16,899 bases of DNA, taken from contig LSYV01000049.1 in NCBI GenBank assembly GCA_001584585.1, positions 915,222-932,120 of the forward strand, written 5' to 3'. Under the pieces are notes generated by a model. That model worked only from the letters and a program-made list of their open reading frames with translations. It was not told where the DNA came from and did no database searches. Origin of the DNA: Gonium pectorale (Eukaryota; Chlorophyta; Chlorophyceae; Chlamydomonadales; Volvocaceae). A program made the translations under genes and the position numbers. Shown piece by piece: positions 1 to 8,160 of this stretch (within the stretch, counting starts at the first letter, position 1; every line of letters begins with the position of its first letter).

Positions 1-311
1 GGGGCGAGGATGGTATGGAGGTATGGCAGCGACAGGGAAAAACGCCACATATGCGTCAGTGGGGGGGGCGGTGGAGGGTATGGGTCAACTGTCAGACCTA
101 TCATTGTGTGCTGCACTAACAACACGGCTGGTGGGCTCCGCCCAGAGTCAGTTCAGGTGCGGACGCGCGCTTTGCTTGGCCACATAAAACAACCCGAGTG
201 AATGGGGCGTCCACACGATCGAAGGGACGTCGCATGGGATGACGGGCATACGGCAAGTACGGATGGTGGATGGTACGGCGTCTGAAGTATCTGCTGTCTG
301 GCTCTGCTCAC
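1..311 (-). other. Intron after the HYR domain, next exon not found
   Basis: The donor GTGAGC (306-311) opens an intron running leftwards. No acceptor followed by a cysteine-rich or HYR-like phase-1 exon is evident. Confidence 0.5.
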
Positions 312-375
312 CGACGCGGACGCGGAAGGACCTCGTCACTCTGTTCCTCGCAGCGTCCTCCGCCGAGCAGACCAC
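312..375 (-). CDS. HYR domain, second exon
   Basis: After acceptor TACGACAG the frame reads VVCSAEDAARNRVTRSFRVR and V, ending G|GTGAGC. This is the classic HYR end (V-x-C-x-A-x-D-x-A-x-N, then a final strand F-x-V-x-V). It joins the previous exon in phase 0 and ends in phase 1. I could not identify the next exon in 1-305, so it probably lies left of the window. Confidence 0.82.
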
Positions 376-3300
376 CTGTCGTACGGACACAAGTAGCAGG
401 TGCCGACATGCAAGCTAGACAGCATTGTCTGGACTGCTGCTGCGCACACCGATGTGTAGATGCCCGCAACCGGGCACATGCAATGCAGGTGCATGCGGCA
501 GCATATGGCCTGGTTGCATATACGTCTCCCCGCTGGCCCCCGCCTGCTGGCCCCACGTACCCAGGTGCCCACTCCGTTGCCCGTCAGAGGGAACCAGCTG
601 CCTGACTCCGGCTTGCAGGTGGGGGTGATGGCTCCAGCTACCAGGTCAAACGCCTTGGCATCGTACATGACCTGGGCGCCCTGGGTCCGGGACGTCGCCT
701 CCGCCACGATGGACGTCGGAGTGTTGAGGACGGACGGCATGGAGTCGGCTGCGTGCGTGAGAGCGAGGGGCGGGGTGTGTAAAAAATGAGGCGCGCGTAG
801 GAGCCAGGGTTGCGGCGACAGGGGGCGCTGACGGTCGGCGGTGTATACACGGGGCCGTACGGGGCCGTACGTACGGGGAGGATCTTGATAATGAGGGGAG
901 AGGGGGACGGCATATGCGCCGTTCGCCCAAGTAAGATACCGGCAGCAGGCACGCACGCGGGCGCATCACGGCGGACAGAGGTGAACGAAAGCAAGCGAGG
1001 AGGCGGGCGCCTGATGAGATTGCAGCGCAACCGGGTCCGTTGCAATGAGCATTTGCACGCATCCACCGGCTAGGCTGCTGTGGGCTTCGTTCCGTCCGCT
1101 TCAACCCTACGGCTATCTCGTCATTTGTTACTACATAGGTGGCCCAGAACGAGCCAACGCATGCAGCTGGCCCTGACGCTATGCATTCCGCCGCCGCGTC
1201 GGATCACTCGCTCACACGCGCAGCGCTTGGCAGCGGGGTCGAAGGACTGGCCGCCGGGGCACTGGCAGGTGTAGGCCTGGCCGCTGATGGAGGTACAGGT
1301 AGCGCCCGTGCCGCAGGGGTTGACGGGTGCGGCGCACAAGTCGCCTGCGGGAATACATAGGGGAGGTACAGGACGCAGACATGACACAAAACGTGGCCGT
1401 TGGCGGCCTGGCTTCGGACTTGTCGGAGCGAGCGAGCAAATCATGTAAAGCGTGCTGCGCGTGAACGTACGGAGAGGCATCTTAGCGGAAAGGAAGCCGC
1501 AAGGAATAAAGTTACCACGCTCTCATGCCAGATGCCAGAGGCCTGGTGCGAGTGCGCTTGCTAATAACGCCACTCACGGAGGCATGTCCTGGCGGTCTCG
1601 GAGAACCAAAACCGGCGAGAGCATTTGCCTGCGCAGCGATACGAACGCACGAATGCACGTATGCGCCGTTGTTTGCACAATCCGAAGGGCGCGCGGGGGA
1701 AAAGGCAGATGAAAGGAAGGTTAAATATAGAAAGACACAAACATCCCGCACGATGGGCTGTATATGATGAGAGGTGGGGCTACCGATCGAGCGGCAAGCT
1801 ATCACCGGCGGCATACAAGTCAGGTGAGAGCGGCAGGGAGGCACATGGGCCCCAAGCAACTGCGACCCAACAACTGTCCCCGCTGCTGCATTCCATTCCA
1901 ACGCTGCCCCCGGCTGTGCTTACATGTGAAGTCGTTGGACCTTGCACTGGCGGCGCTACCTGTAAGGCCAAAGGCGTGTGCGAGGTGCGAGATGAGTTGG
2001 AGTAAGAGGACATGGATAGGAGGGCCTAAGGTGCAGGGGTTGGCCCACCCCTTCTACTTTGAATACAGTCGGCTCACAAGAACGCAACGGATAGATACCA
2101 AAGCTTATTAGACCTAATAACACAGCAACGCCAGTGCGCCCATCGCACTGAGCGAGGTCACGCTTTGCATTGATCTGGCTGCACCATCCACCAATAGCTA
2201 GCTAGATAGGAGAGACAAAGATGCCGCCTCTTATCATCTAGGCAGCCAAACAGTCAGGGAAAGGTATACACGCACCGGACACTCATGCGAGCCTACTGTA
2301 TGTTGAATATCGCAGAACGGCGCACGCATACGGCACGGTTTCCACCCCCCTCGAGCCCTTCACCCATCCAATCGTGTGCACATATTGTGTCACACCCTAA
2401 GCACGGCCCGCCGCCTGACTCACAGGTGGTGTAGGCCCCAGGCGCGCCGCAGGGGTTCGGGGTGGCCACGCAGCTGCTAGCTGTGTGTGGGTATGTGCGG
2501 GTGTGCGAGGGGGAGGGGAGGGGCACACGGGCGACGATCGAACATGTCATCCAATCAGGGCAATCATCAGCTGGGTTGAGTATGCATACGAGCGCAGACG
2601 GCGAGCGGCATGCCTGGCATGTCTGCACATCCACACGCTCCAAGCACACAAACGCCAGGGTAGGTGGAGGGATGCAGGGCGATCATTTATGTGCGCGCCA
2701 CACCTACCACCACCGCCACGCACCACATGCATGCCACCACACCCATATGGGAGCGCCGGCCATAGCTCGCTAGCGCGCTTTGAACAGCGTCGCTTGCTGA
2801 GCGAGGCGGCCTATCTGTTGCGGCCACCGTTGAACTTAATATCTGGCGTTGCTGCCCGCCCGCCCGCCCGCCCGCCCGCCCGCCCGCCCGCCCGCCCGCC
2901 CGCCTGATGTCCGTACCCACCCTGGCAAGTCTTGGTCTGGCCATTTTAGAAGTAGCCGGTGGCGCAGGCGCAGGTCCAGTCGGAGGAGGACCTGGGCGTG
3001 CAGGTCCTGTGCGTGCCCGGCTGGCCGCAGGGGTTGGGCGTCTGGGCGCAGGGGTTGGCTGCGTCGCAGGAAGGAGCGGGTCGGGGTCGGGGTCGGTCGG
3101 GGCAGCGGCGGGCAGCACCACGAGTATACCAAGCAATCACGGATTCGGACGTGCCATACGTACGCGCGAGAAGCGGGCAAGGTGTGCACGAGCTTTGAGT
3201 GACCGCATGTGTAGGAACGGAGTGGCCGCCGTTTGCATCACGGACGCGGATGCTATGCATGTGGCATCCATTTTATCGCTGCGCGTACAGCGCATGGCCA

Positions 3301-6300
3301 GTTGAAACCAACTGACACAAACTGAAACCAACTGACACAAACTGAAACCAACTGACGCCAACCAAACCCAACTGACACCAACCGAAAGCAGCCGAAACCA
3401 ACGTACTGGGTGGGCCACCCGCCCGCACTTTATTACTGCTCTCGCCCTGCAGCATGCAGTCCTTAACGGACGCACGTGCACGTGCGGAAACTGCTGGCAA
3501 CTGATGAACGGCTTCTGTCGCAAGCAAGCAAGCTCACCTACACACGTGCCGCCCGACACGCCCGCATCGTACAGGAAGGACGGCGACTTGCAGGAGCACA
3601 CGTAGGGCGGGGTGGCGCCAGGCAGGTTGGTGCAGCGGCTGCTCCTGGTGGAGGCGCCGCAGGGGTTGGTGGAGCAGGCGCCGGCGTCGGCAGTAGTAGC
3701 GCCTCCTACAATCAATCGACAGTTGTACGCCAGCAGGCGGTCAGGTGGGCTGGTAGTAGCGGCTAAGTGAACATGCCAATCATAGTAGGTATTGCGGTGC
3801 GGTGCGGTATTGCGGTGGTCCTGACGCGCGTCCTCTGTATTGAAATAGGGTAGATAGATAGATCTCAATTGGGCTGTCACGCACGTGTGCAGGAGGTGCC
3901 GTTGAAGGTGAAGCCGCTGCGGCAGGTACATGAGTAGAAGGGCGCGGTCGAGCGGGCGGCGCAGGTCGAGAATGTGTTGGAGGGGCCACAGGGGCTGGGG
4001 CTGGCCGCGCAAGGGTCGGCTGCATGCGGAGGGGAACAGACGGGCGGGGTGCACGAGCGGGCGGGCGTCAGCAGCACATGGCATAGATACGTATATATCT
4101 GGGTAGGTGAACTACCGGACTACCCGAGTTCGCTTGCTGTCGTGCCGGTGCTCGGGTTGACGACTCACAATCGCACGCACGTACACGCGCACCGGCCGGT
4201 CGAAGGGTCACCATCCATCAACGCAACTTGACACCAGCCATCGTGCCACCCAGTGGTGCACACGCCCGTCCGCCGCCATTGCACCGCAAGCGCCTCGGGA
4301 CGTCCCCCGTGTGGACACCCGAGCCGAAAGGGAGGGCAGGCGGTGAAGTGATGGTTTCTTATCGATGCCACTGTCAATCACTGCTGCTTCTGCTGCTCAC
4401 AATGTGCTGCTGGCGTCACGCACTCGTCTCAGCAGCCAAGTGCTTGTGCGCCTTGGGTGCAACCAATCAGGCCAGCAAGCAAGGAGCACCAAGACGCCGC
4501 CCTCACGCACGCACCCTTGCAAATCCCCAGCACGTTGTCGAAGTAGTTGCCAGCGGTGCAGTTGCCTGGAATGGATGCAACGCGGCGCAGGTTCTTAATT
4601 GGCCAATTATTACCATCAGCGCGGTCAGTGGGCAAGTCCGGCTACAACGCGTATCATACGCGCACGGCATCATGTACGGCGGCGGGATCGGCAGCTACTC
4701 GCAACTAACTAACTTCATTGTGGACGTTGTTGATGGCAGCAGCCCGTGCGTACCGGCGATCGCGTCCGACATACATCAACGTACATGCGGTACCATGCTG
4801 CACGACCCAAGGGCCCCTGTGTGGATGGGCCTCATGGGCGTCGTGGGGCTTGTGGGGCTTACTCGGGTATCCCGAACTTCCTTGTGACTGAGTGCCCCTG
4901 GCTTGGTAGGTAGGGCACTACTTACATGTGTAATGCGTCTGGTTGAAGGGAACGCATGCGGTGTATTTGCCAGCTCCGCCGCACGCCGTGTCGGGGTTGG
5001 CACACGGGTTGGCTGCGAGCGAGGGAGCGAGCAGCGGGGAGCCACACACAAGAAATGAAGGGCCCAGCTGCACCAGCGTGACAAGAGTCAACGAGCAGGC
5101 AGTAAGTAGCGGGCACTGCATCGCGGTTTTCATGCGGCATGCGTGCGCACAGTCAAACAACGCAGCGCGCGCAGCCTGCTGCTGTTGGAATGAAGGACAT
5201 ATATACATGTGCGGTACCGGCGCATGAATGCCTCCACCCACCAATGCAGGTCTTGGTTACGTTATCGTATCTCTGGCCCTCCAGGCAGCTGCAGCTGTAG
5301 TCAGTGGCAGACAGCGGCGTGCAGGTGCTGTTGGCGCCGCAGGGATTTGTTCCTCGACTGCAGGCGCTCTCTGCGATGCAAGCGTGCGCGCGGGCGCGGG
5401 CGGGCGGAGGCGGAGGCGAAGCGGGACGGCGTCAACCACGCACATGTTGTCGTGTTGTCCCACGAATGAACAAAAATAAAACACTGAAAGGGAGTATGTC
5501 GTTGCTCCCACTATCTATCACTGGGGCGTTGCGGCGCTTCGCGGGGCAACACAGGCGGCAACTAACTATGGCTCAGGATGGATGGCATGGAGGGGGAGGC
5601 ACGGCAACAATAATACGATAGGCACCCTGTTGCCTGCTGCGTATGTGTGCATGTCGGGTGGACTCACTGATGACGCAGGTGTTCCGCTTTGCGTCGTGAA
5701 AATAGTCCGACTTGCAGACGCAGGAGTAGGTGGTGCCGCCAATGCTGGTGCACGACTCGTACGCGGCGCTGCTGCCTGGTGACGGTACAGGTAGGGATGG
5801 GAATGCCATATACACGTGCGCATTAGACAGGAGTAGTGCGTGCGTGTTAGGTGGGCTCAAGTGGCGTGCTGCGACAGCGGGCGGGCGGTACATACTGCAC
5901 AGCCAAGACAAATGGGGCGGACGGTTAACCTTCCGTGCTTGACTGCACACTGGCCCTTCGTGTATGTGTGCCGTACGCGTCGCTACATATGTACGGGTGT
6001 GTGTATGTGTGCGTGCATCACGCGCCCGACCATCCTCATGGATATGCGGAGCGAGGATGGCCAGCGTGGGTCCTATAGTGCCACGCCAGGTACCATTACT
6101 ACTTGGCGATGCGGACTTCCGACAGCCAGCAACAACACTCACACTTGCAAGTCTTGGTTGTGCTGTCGAAGAAGTATCCCGGCTTGCACGCGCCTGCGAG
6201 CGAGCAGCTCCAAGTAACTACACCAATCGAGGCATCAGGGAAACAGGCCGGGTGGCAGGTAGGTGGAGCGGAGGGCGCAAGGCCCGAGCCACTCCGACGC

Positions 6301-8160
6301 TTATTACATGTGTAGTCGGGCTGGAAGGCCCCGCCGCCGAGGTTGGCGCTGGTGGGATTGCACCGCAGGCTGACGAGTCGGCTGCCGCACGGGTTCTCAA
6401 CGTTGGAGACTGTGGGGTCGTTGCTGACACACTTATTCTCTGTGGACGTGCATGCGGAAGAGCGGGAAGGTTTTGGTTAGATGTGGGCGGTAGGGACTAA
6501 CCTGAAAATGGATGGAGCATCTAGATGGGGTGGGGGGGCGCTCCCTCGATCGATCTCTTGACTCCGATATCGGGGCCCAGCATTTCATGATGTCACAGCA
6601 ATGATATCGCGCAGCACGCAATGCGCACTGCACTGCACTCACCGAGGCACGCCTTTGCTTGTGCGTCAAAGAAGTAGCCCCTGGCGCACGTGCACCTGCA
6701 GTTTGGCGGTTGGAACCGTTGGCAGTTGCCTATATGTGATAGCTTGTTTCCTGATTGTGGCTGGCTTACTTCGTTGGCGTGTAGATTTCGCAGACTCCGT
6801 ACCAACCACCCAAATAAAGCAAGCAGCACGGTTTTTATCCGTCCCTCAACCCGTCCTACCGGTACGCCGTTGCGTTGATGCTGGAGCAGGTTCCGCCGAC
6901 GCCGCACGGGTTCTTTCCCGTGGCGCAGTTTGCCGCTGCGGGTGGGCGTGCGTGGGTACGTACGGCACACAAAGCGGACGAATGGTCAGTGTGTGTGGGG
7001 GGGGCGGGGTGCCACCACGGGCGACATGAAGTTTAACGCGATGGGATTGAGCGACCCCTCGCCTGACCAGGCTGGAAACATGCGGGCAACGATCTCGTCA
7101 ATTTATCAAGTTTCGACGAAGAGTGGGCGCGCGCGCCACCACTGTGAGTGCAGACAGACAGGTACCGCACAAGGGTGCATGTGTGGGCGGGTGGGCGGTG
7201 CTCGGTGTAGGGGTGCTGTCGTCCGCACCTCATCTTGCACACTTGCCGCTCATGCCCTTCGCAAATGATGAGCTACCCGCCGCCAGAGCAAACGGGTCGG
7301 CCCCACGTAACACGGCTCTCGGCGTGCGTGCCTCGCAGTAGTGCGGCTAGATCCCAAGCATATACCCTCGCTCGCTCAACCAACCAAGCACGCACGCGCA
7401 CCCAGCATGGCCATGCATATGTAGTCGCTGTACTCACGCAGGCACTTCCTCTGCGCGACGTTGAAGTAGAAGCCCGGCGCGCAGGTGCAGCTCCAGTCGC
7501 TCCAGCTGGGACGGCCGTTCATGGGGTTTGTGGCGGGGGTGCAGCTCAGCCAGGCGCCGGCGTCGCCGCAGGGGCTGGGGTCGGAGCCGCACACGCCTGC
7601 GTGCGGAGCGCAGGTGCACATGGAACGAAGGCAGGGGGCGGTGAAGGGCGGGGTCAAGGGCGGGGTCAAGGGCGGGGGGCGGTCGTGTGTGCGGGGGGAA
7701 CCTGGTATGGGGGTGACACCCATCCACTGCATCTGCACATGAACACACGACCGCACACGCCTGCGGTGCGGTGCGGTGCAGGACGAGGATGAGAGGCAGG
7801 GGGTGGGGGGCAGGGAAGCAAGGGAGGTGGGACGGGCATGCGCGCGAGGGAGACCTGGTAGGGGGTGACACCTGGCGCTCGGCGTGAACATGATTCGCCC
7901 GCCCGCCCGCTTGATTGCTGGCGGTACCGACGCCCAAGGGGTTCGCGGAAGGAAAGCACACGGCGGGCAGGAAATAATAACCGGCGCCCAGGGCGCCGCG
8001 GCGTACGCACTTGGCGGGGCGGCGGTCTTGACGCACGTCTCCATCATGAAGTTGGAATCCGTCTTGCCGTGCGAGCCCTTGCCGTGCGAGCCCTTGCCGT
8101 GCGAGCCCTTGCCGTGCGAGCCCTTGCCGTGCGAGCCCTTGAGCAGATCCCTCTGGAGTG
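312..8160 (-). CDS. Multi-exon EGF-like/HYR modular extracellular protein (19 exons, 3' end outside window)
   Basis: Nineteen minus-strand exons were chained by reading frame, GT/AG sites and phase. In transcript order they are 8011-8160, 7438-7596, 6860-6935, 6643-6695, 6308-6439, 6143-6193, 5668-5775, 5242-5370, 4926-5012, 4515-4565, 3885-4019, 3538-3705, 2921-3058, 2424-2480, 1924-1959, 1578-1628, 1216-1344, 561-748 and 312-375. They total 1962 nt (654 codons). They encode a KGSHG-repeat linker, eleven EGF-like modules and one HYR domain. EGF-like and HYR domains are extracellular, disulphide-stabilised or adhesive modules in known families, so a secreted or cell-surface/matrix role is inferred. 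There is no ATG in the first exon, so an upstream exon is required; the signal-peptide exons at 13.4-14.4 kb are the best candidate. One in-frame TAA interrupts module 9. The order and phases are directly seen; the function is inferred. Confidence 0.85.
561..748 (-). CDS. HYR (hyalin repeat) domain, first exon
   Basis: Starts phase 1 after GCACGCAG and ends TGG|GTACGT in phase 0. It reads DSMPSVLNTPTSIVAEATS, GAQVMYDAKAFDLVAGAITP, TCKPESGSWFPLTGNGVGTW. The P-T-x-I-V-x-E-A-T-S start, D-x-V-x-G-A-x-T-x-T-C-x-P-x-S-G-S-x-F-P core and G-N-x-V-x-T strand are the HYR signature. HYR is an immunoglobulin-like extracellular adhesion fold, often found next to EGF or Sushi domains. Confidence 0.85.
1216..1344 (-). 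CDS. EGF-like module 11 (single exon)
   Basis: Encodes DLCAAPVNPCGTGATC, TSISGQAYTCQCPGG and QSFDPAAKRCA. Canonical six-cysteine module, 129 nt, phase 1-1. Acceptor CCCGCAG, donor T|GTGAGC. It is the last EGF module before the HYR domain. Confidence 0.88.
1578..1628 (-). CDS. EGF-like module 10, last third (51 nt)
   Basis: GC completes C4, then KCSRRFWFSETARTCL, ending C|GTGAGT; phase 1-1. Acceptor CTGCGCAG. It supplies C5 and C6. The usual Gly-aromatic turn is changed to RRF. Confidence 0.8.
1924..1959 (-). CDS. EGF-like module 10, middle micro-exon (36 nt)
   Basis: After acceptor GGCCTTACAG, GT completes the C3 codon, then SAASARSNDFT, ending T|GTAAGC inside the C4 codon; phase 1-1. With its neighbours it gives AYTTC-SAASARSNDFTC-KC, which has the spacing of the other modules. 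Phase, spacing and motif fit, but at 36 nt it would be missed by most gene finders. Confidence 0.72.
2424..2480 (-). CDS. EGF-like module 10, first third
   Basis: Encodes ASSCVATPNPCGAPGAYTT and ends T|GTGAGT inside the C3 codon; phase 1-1. Acceptor CACACACAG at 2481-2482. It supplies C1 and C2. Confidence 0.8.
2855..2904. repeat. (CCCG)12.5 tetranucleotide microsatellite
   Basis: 50 bp of uninterrupted CCCG. The transcript of the minus-strand gene carries GGGC repeats starting about 16 nt after the donor of module 9 (GT at 2919-2920), so the intron RNA could form G-quadruplexes close to that 5' splice site. Confidence 0.97.
2921..3058 (-). CDS. EGF-like module 9, interrupted by an in-frame TAA
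   Basis: Encodes ANPCAQTPNPCGQPGTHRTC, TPRSSSDWTCACATGYF, then TAA at 2946-2948, then NGQTKTCQ. Six cysteines, 138 nt, phase 1-1, acceptor CGACGCAG, donor G|GTGGGT. The family pattern expects an aromatic or similar residue at the stop, and TAC to TAA is a single change. The rest of the exon and its splice sites are intact, and all downstream exons are open. Explanations are a recent nonsense allele, a base-call error, or an exon that is skipped, which would keep the frame (46 codons). Confidence 0.85.
3304..3403. repeat. 20-bp minisatellite, five units
   Basis: Unit GAAACCAACTGACACAAACT: the first two copies are identical and the next three progressively diverged. It lies inside the intron between modules 8 and 9. 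Internally each 20-mer is a rough doubling of a 10-mer (AACTGANACC-like). Confidence 0.9.
3538..3705 (-). CDS. EGF-like module 8 (single exon)
   Basis: Encodes GATTADAGACSTNPCG, ASTRSSRCTNLPGATPPYVC and SCKSPSFLYDAGVSGGTCV: six cysteines, with a longer C5-C6 loop than its neighbours. Phase 1-1, donor G|GTGAGC. The acceptor is ATTGTAG (AG at 3706-3707). A second AG three bases further in would shorten the exon by one codon. Confidence 0.86.
   Translation of the reverse strand, partial: EALLLPTPAPAPPTPAAPPPGAAAAPTCLAPPRPTCAPASRRPSCTMRACRAARV
3885..4019 (-). CDS. EGF-like module 7 (single exon)
   Basis: Encodes ADPCAASPSPCGPSNTFSTC, AARSTAPFYSCTCRSGFTF and NGTSCT. Six cysteines, 135 nt, phase 1-1. 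Acceptor GCATGCAG, donor C|GTGCGTGA. Confidence 0.88.
4515..4565 (-). CDS. EGF-like module 6, second half (51 nt)
   Basis: T+GC rebuilds C4, then NCTAGNYFDNVLGICK, ending G|GTGCGTGC; phase 1-1. Acceptor CATTCCAG. NCT is a sequon overlapping C5. Confidence 0.85.
4926..5012 (-). CDS. EGF-like module 6, first half
   Basis: Encodes ANPCANPDTACGGAGKYTAC and VPFNQTHYT, ending T|GTAAGT inside the C4 codon; phase 1-1. NQT is a sequon. Acceptor CTCGCAG. Confidence 0.87.
5242..5370 (-). CDS. EGF-like module 5 (single exon)
   Basis: Encodes KSACSRGTNPCGANSTC, TPLSATDYSCSCLEGQRY and DNVTKTCI: a canonical six-cysteine module, 129 nt, phase 1-1. It has the NxS/T sequons NST and NVT. Acceptor ATCGCAG, donor G|GTGGGTGG. 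Confidence 0.88.
5668..5775 (-). CDS. EGF-like module 4, lacking its first cysteine segment
   Basis: The T left by the previous exon plus GC rebuilds a Cys, followed by SSAAYESCTSIGGTTYSC and VCKSDYFHDAKRNTCVI; phase 1-1. Compared with its neighbours, the module begins at C2. The usual C1 and the N-P residues are absent, and I found no convincing small exon in the 5776-6142 intron that would supply them. Acceptor CACCAG, donor A|GTGAGT. Confidence 0.82.
6143..6193 (-). CDS. EGF-like module 3, second half (51 nt)
   Basis: T+GC rebuilds cysteine C4, then ACKPGYFFDSTTKTCK; phase 1-1. Acceptor CTCGCAG, donor T|GTGAGTG. It has exactly the same length and phase as 4515-4565 and 1578-1628. Confidence 0.85.
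6308..6439 (-). CDS. EGF-like module 3, first half
   Basis: Encodes NKCVSNDPTVSNVENPCGSR, then LVSLRCNPTSANLGGGAF and QPDYT, ending T|GTAATAAG inside the C4 codon; phase 1-1. It supplies C1 to C3. The C1-C2 loop is unusually long (13 residues). Acceptor CCACAG; the donor GTAATA is weaker than the others. Confidence 0.82.
6643..6695 (-). CDS. EGF-like module 2, second half
   Basis: Completes the Arg codon and reads CTCARGYFFDAQAKACL, supplying C4-x-C5 and C6; phase 2-1. Acceptor AACTGCAG, donor G|GTGAGTGC. It is the only split module whose intron is in phase 2 and lies just before C4 rather than inside its codon, so it probably reflects a separate intron event. Confidence 0.85.
6860..6935 (-). 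CDS. EGF-like module 2, first half
   Basis: Encodes ANCATGKNPCGVGGTCSSIN plus ATAY and two bases of an Arg codon; phase 1-2. Acceptor CCCGCAG, donor CG|GTAGGA. It supplies C1 to C3. NAT (in SINATAY) is a possible N-glycosylation sequon. Confidence 0.85.
7438..7596 (-). CDS. EGF-like module 1 (single exon, phase 1-1)
   Basis: Encodes VCGSDPSPCGDAGAWLSC followed by TPATNPMNGRPSWSDWSCTC and APGFYFNVAQRKCL. Six cysteines with C4-x-C5 spacing and a GFYF turn match the EGF-like pattern. The loop between C3 and C4 is the longest of the array. Acceptor CGCACGCAG, donor C|GTGAGTA. The final C joins CG of the next exon to make Pro. Confidence 0.88.
7597..8010 (-). other. Intron that is open in frame (414 nt)
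   Basis: It has GTGCGT...CGCACGCAG borders, but its length is 3 x 138 and it has no stop in the frame that joins the KGSHG exon to module 1. Retention would add 138 low-complexity residues rich in Pro, Ala, Arg and Ser. It includes three 12-bp copies (7641-7676). The abrupt loss of protein-like composition makes a real intron more likely. Confidence 0.5.
7641..7676. repeat. 12-bp tandem repeat, three units
   Basis: GTGAAGGGCGGG followed by two exact GTCAAGGGCGGG units, within the intron after the KGSHG exon. Confidence 0.85.
8011..8160 (-). CDS. Linker exon with five KGSHG repeats
   Basis: Reads LQRDLL, then five perfect KGSHG pentapeptides, then GKTDSNFMMETCVKTAAPPS. It ends CCA A|GTGCGT (phase 1) and joins module 1 by forming AGC (Ser). 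A GAGCTAG acceptor at 8161-8162 gives phase 1-1 and would accept the phase-1 end of exon 3; CTCCAG at 8153-8154 (phase 0) is the alternative start. There is no ATG, so it is internal. Lys, His, Gly and Ser dominate: a flexible, basic, histidine-containing spacer with a single cysteine. Binding to metal or polysaccharide is conceivable but unsupported. The following 414-nt interval is also open in this frame, so it may be retained in some transcripts. Confidence 0.7.
8066..8140. repeat. Five perfect tandem copies of a 15-bp coding unit
   Basis: The unit GCCGTGCGAGCCCTT (plus strand) occurs five times head to tail without a mismatch. On the minus strand it encodes KGSHG five times. Perfect identity, including third positions, points to recent expansion, so length variation between strains is likely and would keep the frame. 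Confidence 0.95.

Noticed and set aside
336..956. 206-codon minus frame as one uninterrupted protein
   Set aside because: Only 561-748 looks coding; the frame beyond TGG is replaced by splicing to 375, which restores the HYR ending.
1625..2005. Plus-strand cysteine-rich frame ending CEVVGPCTGGATCKAKGVCE
   Set aside because: Looks like an EGF fragment, but it overlaps the minus-strand 36-nt micro-exon, which fits module 10 in phase and spacing; the plus frame has no partners.
2485..2907. Plus-strand frame with an ARPP repeat tail
   Set aside because: The repeat is just the CCCG microsatellite translated; the rest is intronic shadow.
2944..2950. Alternative genetic code with TAA as Gln
   Set aside because: Some green algae do this, but no other in-frame TAA/TAG occurs in the reconstructed exons, and the site fits Tyr/Phe better; one codon is not evidence of recoding.
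3137..4084. 315-codon minus frame
   Set aside because: Open through introns and the 20-bp minisatellite; only the EGF exon at 3538-3705 within it is in a supported frame.
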